A DNA stretch of 64,000 nt from Flavobacterium sp. N1994 (GCF_025947145.1 NZ_CP109999.1:186001-250000); one strand, 5' to 3'; positions 25,142-34,251 are shown, numbered from the stretch's first letter. Translations and numbers: made by a program. Notes: a model not told the origin generated them from the letters alone.

Positions 25142-26353
25142 TTATAAAATTCCAGAAAGTTTCTTAAAGTCTTTTTTTAGTATCATTTCACGCGTTAATT
25201 CAATAGCTTTTCCACCTTTGATAAAGAATACACTTTTAATATTTTTTCCTCTTGTGGGGTTGAATTTATTGGCTAATTGTTTAGTAATATCCTCAAGCTT
25301 TATTTTTTTTAGTTGATCCAATGAAAAAACAACAGAATAGTTACTTTTTGTCATCCCCATTTGTTTTTTAGCAGATGCGAATCCATTAGTTATTCCTTTA
25401 ACAGAATCAATGTTTTTTAAGTCGGCCGTACTTCCATTAATTTCAAGCTCTGGATTTGTTATACCAGGAATATCAGTATGGTTTCTAATTTTAACATCAA
25501 TTCCAAGTTTTTCAACCAGTATTTTAGCATATTTATAGTTCAATTCGATATCGTTTGGATCAGCCCAGGTTGAAACTTCAAGCTTAGCTTTTTTAGTTTG
25601 ATAAACAATGTTATAATCTGGACTTGATAACTTGATGTTCTCAAAGCTCTCTTTAATCTTTTTTGCATCTGCAGCAGGAAATACAAAATATGGATGATCA
25701 CCTTCATCAAAAACCATATTAGAAAGTGCTACATTATTATTAAATCCAGCATCTGGTTTTATGGTAGGAGTTCCCTTTGTTGGTTCTGCATCGGTTTGCG
25801 TTACATAGCAGCGACATCTAAAACCATTAGGAGGATACCAGGACATCCAGAACGGATCATTTATAGGTTTAATAATATCTTGCAAATCAGCATGCTCTTG
25901 ACGTACTCTTGAGTCATTAGCCGTTTTGTACTGAAGGTTTGGATAAAGGTCTTTTTGTCCTTCATATTTGCTCCATTTGTCCACCATAACTCCACTTCTG
26001 TTTGCAGTATCAAACTCAGCTTGTAAAAATGATTTGTTGTACTGATCATTTATTTTTAAAGCTTCTTTTTGAAAATCTTGAAAAGAACCTTTATCTTTAA
26101 GAAATAAGTTCATTTTTGCAAGCTCTTGATAGGTTTTAGCACCACTAAATCGATAAAGATTTTGATTAAGGCTCAAGTTTCGAACAGCATTGTTTTCATA
26201 ATTCAAAAAGGAATCACCTAAACCGCTAGATAAACCAGAACGTATGTCTCCAAGTGTTTTTTCAAGCAAATCACTATTCAAATCAGAAGGTAGAAGTTTA
26301 CCATCGTAGAGCTGTTTAGCTAATTGGTTTATTAGCTTTGAATAGTCAGACAA
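25142..26353 (-). CDS. MuF-like head protein fused to a putative nuclease toxin domain
   Basis: 403 aa. The first about 230 residues are a Mu gpF/SPP1 gp7-like minor head protein (VRQEHADLQDIIKPINDPFWMSWYPPNGFRCRCYV). Residues about 250-400 form an extra domain: IDVKIRNHTDIPG, NPELEINGSTADLK and a terminal FFIKGGKAIELT. The P-E-L-x-I-N-G...D-L-K core resembles the CdiA_C-type tRNA-nuclease toxin domain. MuF-toxin fusions are known in other phages and are thought to be injected with DNA or packed in the head. No immunity gene is obvious next to it. The toxin call is tentative. Confidence 0.75.
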   Translation of the reverse strand: MSDYSKLINQLAKQLYDGKLLPSDLNSDLLEKTLGDIRSGLSSGLGDSFLNYENNAVRNLSLNQNLYRFSGAKTYQELAKMNLFLKDKGSFQDFQKEALKINDQYNKSFLQAEFDTANRSGVMVDKWSKYEGQKDLYPNLQYKTANDSRVRQEHADLQDIIKPINDPFWMSWYPPNGFRCRCYVTQTDAEPTKGTPTIKPDAGFNNNVALSNMVFDEGDHPYFVFPAADAKKIKESFENIKLSSPDYNIVYQTKKAKLEVSTWADPNDIELNYKYAKILVEKLGIDVKIRNHTDIPGITNPELEINGSTADLKNIDSVKGITNGFASAKKQMGMTKSNYSVVFSLDQLKKIKLEDITKQLANKFNPTRGKNIKSVFFIKGGKAIELTREMILKKDFKKLSGIL

Positions 26354-26406
26354 ATTAACCGCATTTATAGTACCGTGATCATGTCCACAATGATTATCAT
26401 AAAATG

Positions 26407-27657
26407 CTATAATTTCGTCCGATAAAAAGCTACTGGCTGCAATTTTATTGACTTTTTTTTTTGACCTGTTTTATCAACTGGAGGTACTGCAGCATTATCA
26501 CTCTTCATTCCGGTAACTGGAATACCTGTTTTTTCACTAACGAAATTTAAATCTACTATAAAACCTGAGTCAGCTAATTCTTTTATCATAGTAACAAGTT
26601 CCGATGATGTCATTTCCTGACTATCGTCCCACTCAAAACGGCAGTCTTTCAATTTTGAATAAGCAGGACTAATTAACTGCAAACGCCAAAGCAGCTCTTT
26701 ATTAATCAAAGTCATGGCATCGTTTTTATCGCTATCATGACGATCATCTGACACGCCTTGCATAACTTTCAGGCTGCCATAGGTTCCATTGGCTCCAGCA
26801 TCGGTAGTTCCGTCCTGTCCAAGTATCCTTTTACTCATTTCTGAGTTCATACGATCAATAAGTTTATCGAAGATATCGTAGCTGCTTGTACCAGTCGAGT
26901 TCATTACTTCGATTTTCTCATTGCCTTTTAATACTGCCCAATGGTTAGAAACCATGTTGGCCATCATATCGGCAAGCTCATTCTCACGAGTTTCACTATA
27001 ACTGTCAGTTACAACCCAACGTGGTGGAATTCCATATTTTTCGACAAATTCAGACCAAGAAGCTCTTGCAAACTTTTTAGTAAGCGCATCAGGAGCCACA
27101 TCTTTTAAAATTCCTAAGTCGTTGTTTTTACCGATTTGGATATAGTATGTTTTCAAAGGATCTTCTTTGTATGGATATCCTTTTTCATCACCAACTTCTT
27201 TTACTATCAAACCTTTTCCAGTAAGAACATTTTCTGAAGGTATGTAGTTAACGCTATCCAGTTCTAAGGTTTCTGGTACCAAATCCCAAAGCTCTACAAC
27301 TGTAGCACCTTTGAACTTTGCCATTACTGAATGATATATAAATGAGTTAAACCAGGGCTGTTGAAATAACTTAGTAAGCTCTTCATCTTTTTCTCCTGCT
27401 TTATTTACGATTTTGAATTTTGATTGCAGTACTTTTAATGTACGACCCTCAATCAATGAAGCTAGATGGCTATCTAATAAAATACTATCGTAAAGCTCTA
27501 GCAGTGGAGCTCTGTTTGCATTTTCAGCTAATTGAGCTAAAGCTAAAGCATCACGCCATTTCTTTATAGTTTGAACACTTAATGACTTACTTCTTGGTAA
27601 TATTATATTTGACGGTCTATTATCGTAGGTTCTACCAACCCTTGCATTTTGTGCCAT
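26407..27657 (-). CDS. Mu gp29-like portal protein (DUF935)
   Basis: 416 aa. ADMMANMVSNHWAVL, KRILGQDGTTDAGANGTYGSLKVMQGVSDDRHDSDK and LINKELLWRLQL follow the DUF935 portal pattern of Mu-like phages. It forms the dodecameric gate for DNA packaging at one head vertex. Starts 3 bases after the 27660 gene ends, on the same reverse strand. Confidence 0.88.
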   Translation of the reverse strand: MAQNARVGRTYDNRPSNIILPRSKSLSVQTIKKWRDALALAQLAENANRAPLLELYDSILLDSHLASLIEGRTLKVLQSKFKIVNKAGEKDEELTKLFQQPWFNSFIYHSVMAKFKGATVVELWDLVPETLELDSVNYIPSENVLTGKGLIVKEVGDEKGYPYKEDPLKTYYIQIGKNNDLGILKDVAPDALTKKFARASWSEFVEKYGIPPRWVVTDSYSETRENELADMMANMVSNHWAVLKGNEKIEVMNSTGTSSYDIFDKLIDRMNSEMSKRILGQDGTTDAGANGTYGSLKVMQGVSDDRHDSDKNDAMTLINKELLWRLQLISPAYSKLKDCRFEWDDSQEMTSSELVTMIKELADSGFIVDLNFVSEKTGIPVTGMKSDNAAVPPVDKTGQKKKSIKLQPVAFYRTKL

Positions 27658-27659
27658 GA

Positions 27660-28076
27660 TTATAAATATAAATCGTTGTTTTTATTGTTTCCCCATTGTA
27701 CCTCTTTTCTTGGAGTTTCTAATGCTGGTAAAATAGGATTTTCAGCACCTTCTTTTACATCTTTCAACCAAGACATTGCCCATTTAAACTCATCGCTAAA
27801 TGTGGTAGGTATTTTTCGAGCTTTGTTTCTTTTTACAATGCTATAATTAACCAGGGCAATTAATACTTTTTTGATAAGCGGTTTGTCTTCGTAATTTAAA
27901 GATTTATCAAAAACCTTTGATACATCATAACGTTCACGAAGTTTTCCTTTCATTAATGAAATATTTTCTAATTCAGTCTGATCTAAAATTGCTAAATCAT
28001 CCTCAATACTTTCATCAATGTATTCTTCAAAAATCTGTCCTGTAAGCTCTTGTTTTGTTATAAATGATAGTGCCAT
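27660..28076 (-). CDS. gp36-like protein (DUF1320 type)
   Basis: 138 aa, helical, starting MALSFITKQELTGQIF, with KGKLRERYDVSKVF and KPLIKKVLIALVNYSIVKR. This fits the DUF1320 (Mu gp36) head-tail connector type. Its position between terminase and portal is unusual; in Mu it follows the capsid gene. Overlaps the terminase by one base. Confidence 0.6.
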   Translation of the reverse strand: MALSFITKQELTGQIFEEYIDESIEDDLAILDQTELENISLMKGKLRERYDVSKVFDKSLNYEDKPLIKKVLIALVNYSIVKRNKARKIPTTFSDEFKWAMSWLKDVKEGAENPILPALETPRKEVQWGNNKNNDLYL

Positions 28077-29593
28077 TAATATACGTGTTTACGTTCAACT
28101 CTGCCTGTCATAGGCTTTCCACCTTTAGACGTTTCATAAATATGTTTACTTAAAAAAGTGATACACTGTTCGTCACCATCAGGAGCATCATCATGTCCAT
28201 TATATCCTGGTTCAATTCCGAAAAGCTGTGCCATTCCTATTTGAGTATCAGCATGGCTTTTCATTTTTATGTTATACCAAATTCTACCATTTTGATAGTA
28301 TGGATGTATTGAAACAATTCGGTCATACTTTTTAATTCTTGGATTATCAACTTTTGTAATCCTCAAATCAACACCAAAAGCTTCTTCAACTTCTCTTATG
28401 GTTCTTTCAACTTCATCATTCCAAAACTGAGCTTCAAATCTCCAATGGATACGAACTTTTTCAGGAAGGTTCTTTTCAAAGTCTGCCATAAATTCAACAG
28501 CAGCTTTCATTTTACATTTTTTTACAAATGAAGTGATATAATAAAATTGTTTGTCTTTAAGTCCCCAAAGTCTAACAGCATTATAGTCACCAGTAACAGA
28601 ACCAGAATAGGCAACATCCCAATGCCCTACAATACAATCAAAAGTATCTAATCTAGGAAGCTTACACCATTGTATTAGTTCATTTGTGAATATTTTACCT
28701 CTAACATGTGGCTCATTATTGTATTCTGCACGAACAGGAAGAATTCCAAGCTCTTCCTCAAGGATTTTATAATAGTTGTCTTTATATTTTGAGAACCATC
28801 TTGGTTTATATGTTTGTGGATCGTAGGCCTTAACATGATGGACTTTCCATTTTGGATTAAGCTGCTGAAGTTTCTTTTGAATCATTACAGGAAATGCTGC
28901 ATTATTAGCCATCAAAAAACGTCTATAATCACCATCCATTGTTGGGATTAAATCTTGAAGCATCCATTCTACTATTTCATCTTGACGTCTTTCATTTTTG
29001 ATAGTGTCTTTTGTCTCAGTATCATCTGGAATAATCATCGTAGGACGTAAATTCTTCACACGAAGCCCTCTAACTGATTGTCCAAGGCCTAAAGCTTGAC
29101 CAATAAATCCACCTTTAGTGATAAAGAATCCTTCATCCCAACTTCCGTATGATTTTTGTTCTCCAAAATCCGCAATAATTCGAGGGTTACCCTCAAATTC
29201 AGCTCGAATATCTGCAAGAAGCTGTATGGCTTTCTTTTCATTATTTCCTATAATAACCAGGTACATTGGGTCTCCACGCATCCAAAGCCAAAATGGCAAA
29301 ATGATATCACAAATAACAGATTTAGCTAAACCACGACCCCATTCCGCAAAACCTTTGAATAGTGGATTTTTACCAACCATATTGGCTAATTCAATATGAA
29401 AATCGGGAGTTTCATAAGTAGCGTAATGAGGAAAGTAGTATCTAACACAATATGCAAAATCTTTAGAAATTTTGTCAAGACGAAGTTTCTTTTGCTGTTT
29501 CGTTTCGTTTGGATCAACAGAACCTCCAGAAGCTCGAATAAGAGCAATTTTTTCAATAAACCTCTTTTGTGCTATTTTATCTACTGACTTCAT
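28076..29593 (-). CDS. Terminase large subunit
   Basis: 505 aa motor and nuclease that packages phage DNA. Visible: a Walker-A-like region GFAEWGRGLAKSVICD (AEWGRGLAKS, degenerate), MIIPDDTE as Walker B, and the nuclease motifs VGHWDVAYSGSVTGDYN and the terminal HDDAPDGDEQ acidic cluster. Length is normal for Mu gp28-type terminases. Lies between a small protein and the gp36-like gene. Confidence 0.9.
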   Translation of the reverse strand: MKSVDKIAQKRFIEKIALIRASGGSVDPNETKQQKKLRLDKISKDFAYCVRYYFPHYATYETPDFHIELANMVGKNPLFKGFAEWGRGLAKSVICDIILPFWLWMRGDPMYLVIIGNNEKKAIQLLADIRAEFEGNPRIIADFGEQKSYGSWDEGFFITKGGFIGQALGLGQSVRGLRVKNLRPTMIIPDDTETKDTIKNERRQDEIVEWMLQDLIPTMDGDYRRFLMANNAAFPVMIQKKLQQLNPKWKVHHVKAYDPQTYKPRWFSKYKDNYYKILEEELGILPVRAEYNNEPHVRGKIFTNELIQWCKLPRLDTFDCIVGHWDVAYSGSVTGDYNAVRLWGLKDKQFYYITSFVKKCKMKAAVEFMADFEKNLPEKVRIHWRFEAQFWNDEVERTIREVEEAFGVDLRITKVDNPRIKKYDRIVSIHPYYQNGRIWYNIKMKSHADTQIGMAQLFGIEPGYNGHDDAPDGDEQCITFLSKHIYETSKGGKPMTGRVERKHVY

Positions 29594-29838
29594 TATTTAT
29601 AGCCTTTAAAGCTTTTTTCTTCTGTTAATGAGGTTATTTTATTAGTTTTGAAATTGTAAGCTACACCAACAATTTCCTTCTTTTTATATGATTTATGTCC
29701 CATTTTTTTAATGGAAACAACATCTCCTATTTGTGTCTGCTCAAATAGTGCAGATTTTAAAAGATGAGCAGCTATTTGAATTTTCCATTCGTAAGTAGAA
29801 GCTTTATTGAATATTAATGATAATAAGAGTTTAAACAT
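29593..29838 (-). CDS. Hypothetical small phage protein
   Basis: 81 aa: a hydrophobic first helix, then a small basic beta domain (QIGDVVSIKKMGHKSYKKKEIVGVAY). Placed between the terminase subunits and overlapping the large-subunit gene by one base. Not recognised. Confidence 0.5.
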   Translation of the reverse strand: MFKLLLSLIFNKASTYEWKIQIAAHLLKSALFEQTQIGDVVSIKKMGHKSYKKKEIVGVAYNFKTNKITSLTEEKSFKGYK

Positions 29839-29845
29839 AGTTTAA

Positions 29846-30307
29846 TCAGTATTTAAGTGCTAATTCGTTTGTATGGTTTTCAAAAAATTCAAGTATGGCT
29901 AAATGGTGTTTAGGTTCAATTTTACTAATCATATCACTCATGATTAACTCCATAACATTGATATAAGTGTTATAGGGTATCCTATGCTCTTTTTCAAATC
30001 CATCTTTTGTTTTGTTGAGTTTGGCAATAGCATCAACCAGTTTTACTTTGGCGCTGTCAGAAGCATCTTTATCAGTTTCCATACTGATAAGCTTTTCTGC
30101 ATAAATATCAATTAGGTTATTTATGTTTTGAAGTCCATTGTTAGTAGAACCAAGTAAAGCATTACGTCGTTCCTTCCACTTGAATTTTTCAACCCATGTA
30201 CCAATAGTATGTTCAGAGACATTAATCAAGCTTGAAATTTCCTTTGCTGTTTTTTTGCCTTTGATGTATAAATCCTCTGCCAGTTTTTGCTCCCTAACTT
30301 TTGCCAT
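29846..30307 (-). CDS. Terminase small subunit (HTH type)
   Basis: 153 aa. An N-terminal HTH (LYIKGKKTAKEISSLINVSEHTIGTWVEKFKW) binds packaging or replicon DNA; the rest is helical for oligomerisation. First gene of the inverted packaging block, immediately before the terminase. Matches Mu gp27-like proteins in size and order. Confidence 0.75.
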   Translation of the reverse strand: MAKVREQKLAEDLYIKGKKTAKEISSLINVSEHTIGTWVEKFKWKERRNALLGSTNNGLQNINNLIDIYAEKLISMETDKDASDSAKVKLVDAIAKLNKTKDGFEKEHRIPYNTYINVMELIMSDMISKIEPKHHLAILEFFENHTNELALKY

Positions 30308-30385
30308 GTATTTGTTTTATAACATCACAAAATTGCATTAATAAGTAGATTTTTTTAGTTGTTCAATTCTTTAATAAGTATTGAT

Positions 30386-30421
30386 TTCCTTAGGCATAGG
30401 ACTCTATTCCTTATTAAGGAA
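30386..30421. promoter_or_regulatory. Palindromic site in the divergent late control region
   Basis: A perfect 7-1-7 palindrome ttcctta-t-taaggaa (30407-30421) with an additional ttcctta half-site at 30386-30392, 21 bases apart. It lies between the divergent packaging and head/tail blocks, where the late-activator site should be. Role inferred. Confidence 0.55.
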
Positions 30422-30490
30422 CTGCCATTTTTTTAAACTTCATAATAATTCAAATTTTGTCATCACTATTCGAAAGAACATAAGAAAACA

Positions 30491-31648
30491 ATGAAAAAAC
30501 ATCATGTAACTAATTTATTAATTGTTGGCGGGGTTAGCCTCACAAGCGCGTTGATAAATGCGGCCATCGCAGAAAAGTTTCCTTTAGTTATTACGGCTGA
30601 TAAAAACGGCAATAAAGCTGACATTCGTATTACGGGTGCACTTTATAACTGGAATAACAGCTCTGAGGAAATAACAGCCAAAATAGATCAGTTTCTAGCA
30701 GATGGTGTTCAAGATGTAGATGTATATATAAATTCTCCTGGTGGGGATGTATTTACAGCTGCTGAAATAGAAAATCAAATACAAAGGTTCCCTGGTGCCA
30801 AAAATGGTATTGGAGGAGCTATTGTTGCATCTGCTGCTACTAAAATAGCTATAAGCTTAGATAGCTTTCAAATGGCTGAAAATGGTTCTTTTATGTACCA
30901 TAAACCATCTGGTTATTTTAGTGGAAATGAAGATGCAGTTCAAAGCTCACTTGAGCTATTAAAAAACCTTACTGCTCAATACAAAGAGCAATATGCTGCT
31001 AAAACAGGATTGAGCGTTGAAGACATTGAATCTAAATGGGCAAAAGGCGATGTTTGGTTAACTGCTAAAGATGCCGCAAAGCAAAAATTCATAACTGGAG
31101 TAATTAAAAAAACTACGATTACACCAGATACAAAAGCAATGTTCGAAGCATTTGGAGCGCCGAACATTCCTGAAGTTACAAGTAAAATTAATAATCAAAA
31201 CAATCTCATGGACAAAAAAATCATTGCCCTGTTATTAGGGCTTTCAGAAGATGCTTCAGAAGAGCAAATCAAAGCTGCAATTACAGCTAACAAAGAAGCA
31301 GCAACAAAAGTGACTGCATTGACTGCAGAAAAAAAACAAGCTGAAACTGCTGCATTAGAGACTAAGGTAGATGCCTTGTTAAATGGTGCTGTTACAGCTA
31401 AAAAAATCTTAGCAACTCAAGTTGAAAGCTTGAAAAGTTGGGCTAAAAATGATTTTGATGCTTGCGAAGCACACATCAATTCTTTACAGCCACTTGGAAA
31501 AGTTAGTGCTGCTGTAACTCCTTCCGCAGGTGGAGCTGCAAATGTGAAAGCATTTAAAGATATGTCTGAAAAAGAAAGAGACGAATTAGCTAACGAAGAT
31601 CCAGAAGCTTTTAAAGCGGCTTATTTAGCTGACTTAGAAGGCAAGTAA
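30491..31648 (+). CDS. ClpP-like prohead protease fused to scaffold
   Basis: 385 aa. Residues 40-220 are a ClpP/S14-type protease: YINSPGGDVFTAAEIENQI, nucleophile S114 (IVASAAT) and H137 (FMYHKP). The Ala/Lys-rich C-terminal part (about 240-385) is helical, like a scaffold that is cleaved during prohead maturation. The first 25 residues are hydrophobic (LLIVGGVSLTSALINAAIA), unusual for a cytosolic protease. Followed 31 bases later by the capsid gene. Confidence 0.8.
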   Translation: MKKHHVTNLLIVGGVSLTSALINAAIAEKFPLVITADKNGNKADIRITGALYNWNNSSEEITAKIDQFLADGVQDVDVYINSPGGDVFTAAEIENQIQRFPGAKNGIGGAIVASAATKIAISLDSFQMAENGSFMYHKPSGYFSGNEDAVQSSLELLKNLTAQYKEQYAAKTGLSVEDIESKWAKGDVWLTAKDAAKQKFITGVIKKTTITPDTKAMFEAFGAPNIPEVTSKINNQNNLMDKKIIALLLGLSEDASEEQIKAAITANKEAATKVTALTAEKKQAETAALETKVDALLNGAVTAKKILATQVESLKSWAKNDFDACEAHINSLQPLGKVSAAVTPSAGGAANVKAFKDMSEKERDELANEDPEAFKAAYLADLEGK

Positions 31649-31679
31649 AACCAAATTTTAAATTAAATCTAAAACAAAC

Positions 31680-32690
31680 ATGAAAAAAATCGGAATTGTA
31701 TTGACGTGCTTACTTTTAACAGTAGCCTCATTCGCGAACATTACCAAGTGGAGTATTTCCCAGGAAGAAAAGGTTGAGCTTAAAACTTGTGCCATTGTAG
31801 ATGGTGACCTTTTGAACGAATTGAACGAAAAGTTCATTATTTCCAAATTCAAGCATTTAGGAACCTGGATACAAGAGGTAACCAGTAAAGATAATTGGGT
31901 TGGAAATGATGCTATTAAGATACCTAAACGAAAAGGGGATAGTGCACCATCAGTATTAATTAATAATGCCGTTTATCCACTTGTATCTTCTGGTCGTGAT
32001 GATGAAAAAGTAGTTGTTTCCTTGAATAAATATTCAACTGTGAATAAAGAGGTAACTGCTGATGAACTTTACTCTGTTGCTTACGATAAAGAGGGAGATA
32101 TCAACCTTGAATTGAAAGAGGAATTAGAAATGAAATCAACTGATCATGCGTTGTATTCAATTTCTCCTGCTTCAAATTCAGCTGATACACCTGTTCTTGA
32201 AACAACAGGAGCTAATGATGGAACAGGAAGGTTACGTTGTACCAAAGCTGATATCATTAAATTAAAAGGTAAACTAGATAATTTATCGGTACCAAAAGAT
32301 GGAAGAGTTTTAGTATTGAGTTCTACTCATGCTAATGATCTATTATTGGAAGATAGCGTATTTGAAAAAGGATACATGAATAGAGTTGACGGTAAAATCG
32401 CAATGAACTATTATGGATTTATCATTTACGAAGAAGTATATACTCCCACTTATCATGCTACAACAAAAGTTAAATTGGCTTTTGATAGTGTTACAGCTGG
32501 TAGAACTTCAACTATTTGTTTCCACAAAAAATCAACAGTTAAAGCTAAAGGTACAGTTACTCGTTATGCCAGAGCTGCTAAAGATGATCCAGAATACAGA
32601 AAGAATGTTGTGGGGTACGATTTGTACTTCGGTTGTTTCGCAATTATGGACCAAGGTCAAGGAGCTATCATTGACGGTAAAGCAGTCTAA
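31680..32690 (+). CDS. Major capsid protein, with signal-like N-terminus
   Basis: 336 aa, expected shell protein: placed directly after the protease/scaffold, with TWIQEVTSKDNWVGNDAIKIP, LVSSGRDDEKVVVSL, ATKVKLAFDSVTAGRTSTICF and a conserved-looking late CF...MDQGQGAIIDGKAV. The first 20 residues (MKKIGIVLTCLLLTVASFAN) look exactly like a secretion signal, probably removed or used by the phage protease instead. Fold not assigned to a Pfam family, so the identity is inferred from context and length. Confidence 0.65.
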   Translation: MKKIGIVLTCLLLTVASFANITKWSISQEEKVELKTCAIVDGDLLNELNEKFIISKFKHLGTWIQEVTSKDNWVGNDAIKIPKRKGDSAPSVLINNAVYPLVSSGRDDEKVVVSLNKYSTVNKEVTADELYSVAYDKEGDINLELKEELEMKSTDHALYSISPASNSADTPVLETTGANDGTGRLRCTKADIIKLKGKLDNLSVPKDGRVLVLSSTHANDLLLEDSVFEKGYMNRVDGKIAMNYYGFIIYEEVYTPTYHATTKVKLAFDSVTAGRTSTICFHKKSTVKAKGTVTRYARAAKDDPEYRKNVVGYDLYFGCFAIMDQGQGAIIDGKAV

Positions 32691-32703
32691 TTAATACAAA
32701 GTC

Positions 32704-32786
32704 ATAGCCGGATATTGTAACGTCAAAGCCTTATAGGCAAATCAAAAAAAGTGACGTGAACATGAAAATGCACAATGCCCGGCTAT
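32704..32786. ncRNA. Structured element between capsid and lysis genes
   Basis: Three nested stems: 32704-32717 with 32773-32786 (14 positions, one mismatch), 32720-32725 with 32752-32757 (acgtca/tgacgt) and 32728-32731 with 32735-32738. No T run follows, so it is not a simple terminator. It may process or attenuate the late transcript upstream of the lysozyme gene. Confidence 0.5.
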
Positions 32787-32808
32787 TACTTTAAAATAAA
32801 AAGAAGCT

Positions 32809-33279
32809 ATGAAATTAAGTATTGCAGGTTATAATTTGATAAAGTCTTTTGAGAAATGTAGTCTCAAGCCTTATTTATGTTCTGCAGGAGTTCCAACAAT
32901 TGGATGGGGTAACACGATTTACCCAAATGGTAGAAAAGTCACCATGAAAGACCCTCCAATTACTCAAGCTTATGCTGATGAGATATTCTACTTTATAGCT
33001 GATTTATTTGCAAAAGACGTTTCAAGCTTGGTTAAATCAAGCTTAAAACAAAACCAATTTAATACAGTAGTCTCTTTTGCCTACAATGTCGGTAGTGATA
33101 TCGATGCAGACAATATTCCAGAAGGATTAGGTGACAGCACACTCTTAAAGTTGATTAATGCCAATCCGAATGATCCTAATATCGCTAAGGAGTTTCTAAA
33201 GTGGAACAAAGCAAATGGAGTACCAAGTAATGGGTTAACCAATCGCAGAAAAAAAGAAGCACAAATTTACTTCTCATGA
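32809..33279 (+). CDS. GH24 phage lysozyme (endolysin)
   Basis: 156 aa, T4-type muramidase that degrades peptidoglycan. It has the catalytic spacing E15-x8-C24-x5-T30 (KSFEKCSLKPYLCSAGVPTIGWG), where C replaces the common D, as in a known subset of phage endolysins. Then NQFNTVVSFAYNVG and NGLTNRRKKEAQIY complete the fold. No signal peptide, so it needs a holin. Overlaps the spanin gene by 4 bases. Confidence 0.9.
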   Translation: MKLSIAGYNLIKSFEKCSLKPYLCSAGVPTIGWGNTIYPNGRKVTMKDPPITQAYADEIFYFIADLFAKDVSSLVKSSLKQNQFNTVVSFAYNVGSDIDADNIPEGLGDSTLLKLINANPNDPNIAKEFLKWNKANGVPSNGLTNRRKKEAQIYFS

Positions 33280-33755
33280 AAAAAGCATTAATAATCTGGT
33301 ATTCATTTTTAGCAATATTATTGCTAATGACTTCTTGTAAATCAGTCAAAAATGTACCTATAAAAGAAATTACTAAAGATTCTATAACAGTAGTTTCAAA
33401 GGATACATTATTAACCGTTGCAAAAGATAGTAGTCAGACTGTTGCTGATTTAGGTATTGAGGATGGTAAAATAGTGATTAAAAAAATTAACAATTCCAGA
33501 ACTGGACATAAACTTAAAGCTCCTAAAGTTACTGTTAAGGATAACGTTCTTACGGTTGACTGTGAAAAAGAAGCTGAAGAGTTGTTTTTCTCCTGGAAAG
33601 AAAAGTTTATAAAAAGCTATTCACAAAAAGAAATACCCATTACCACAAACATTTTAACCTGGTGGCAATGGACCCAAATTTACATAGGTAGAATTGCATT
33701 AGGCGCATTCTTTTTATGGCTCCTACTTTTATTTTTCAATTATAAAAAAATATAA
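33276..33755 (+). CDS. Putative unimolecular spanin
   Basis: 159 aa. A lipoprotein signal at the N-terminus (LAILLLMTSC, lipidated C21) and a single transmembrane helix at the C-terminus (about 134-154, IYIGRIALGAFFLWLLLLFF). This outer-membrane-lipid plus inner-membrane-anchor design is the hallmark of u-spanins, which fuse the two membranes at the end of lysis. It directly follows, and overlaps, the lysozyme gene. Confidence 0.75.
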   Translation: MKKALIIWYSFLAILLLMTSCKSVKNVPIKEITKDSITVVSKDTLLTVAKDSSQTVADLGIEDGKIVIKKINNSRTGHKLKAPKVTVKDNVLTVDCEKEAEELFFSWKEKFIKSYSQKEIPITTNILTWWQWTQIYIGRIALGAFFLWLLLLFFNYKKI

Positions 33756-33756
33756 C

Positions 33757-34251
33757 ATGACAAAAGCTCAACAATCCGCGAAAGAGGTATTCGAAAGATA
33801 TCCAAACGCAAAAGAGGTCTTTGTTACTCCTGATGAGCAGGCGTTCTTAGACAAGAATAGAGCCGCTATGCATAATAGCGACTTTGAAACTGTAAAAAGG
33901 TCTGAGGTTATGACCGACGAACCATCAGCTGAAGATACTGCTAATGTATTTTTAGTTAAAAAATTAGCTGCAGACAAAATTGCTCAAGCTGAGGAAGCAA
34001 CTACAATTGCACAATTGGACGCAATTGAAAAAGACGAAACCAGAACTACTGTTTTGAATGCTGTTGCGGCTCGCAGAGCTCAACTAGCGTCAGGAATGGA
34101 AGTTGATAAATCTGAAGAGGATTTAATTACTGAAATATCAACCGTTAAGACAGTTGAAGAGTTGGATGCTTACGCGAAAGACGAAACGAGACAAATCATA
34201 TTGGATACAATTGATGCTCGTAGAACTGAATTAACCGAAAATCAAGATTAA
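33757..34251 (+). CDS. Hypothetical structural protein with two internal repeats
   Basis: 164 aa. Two copies of a helical repeat (IAQLDAIEKDETRTTVLNAV and VEELDAYAKDETRQIILDTI) occupy the last 90 residues, and a VFERYPNAKEVFVTPDEQ segment opens the protein. Position between lysis and sheath genes suggests a head-completion or tail protein. Not recognised. Confidence 0.55.
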   Translation: MTKAQQSAKEVFERYPNAKEVFVTPDEQAFLDKNRAAMHNSDFETVKRSEVMTDEPSAEDTANVFLVKKLAADKIAQAEEATTIAQLDAIEKDETRTTVLNAVAARRAQLASGMEVDKSEEDLITEISTVKTVEELDAYAKDETRQIILDTIDARRTELTENQD

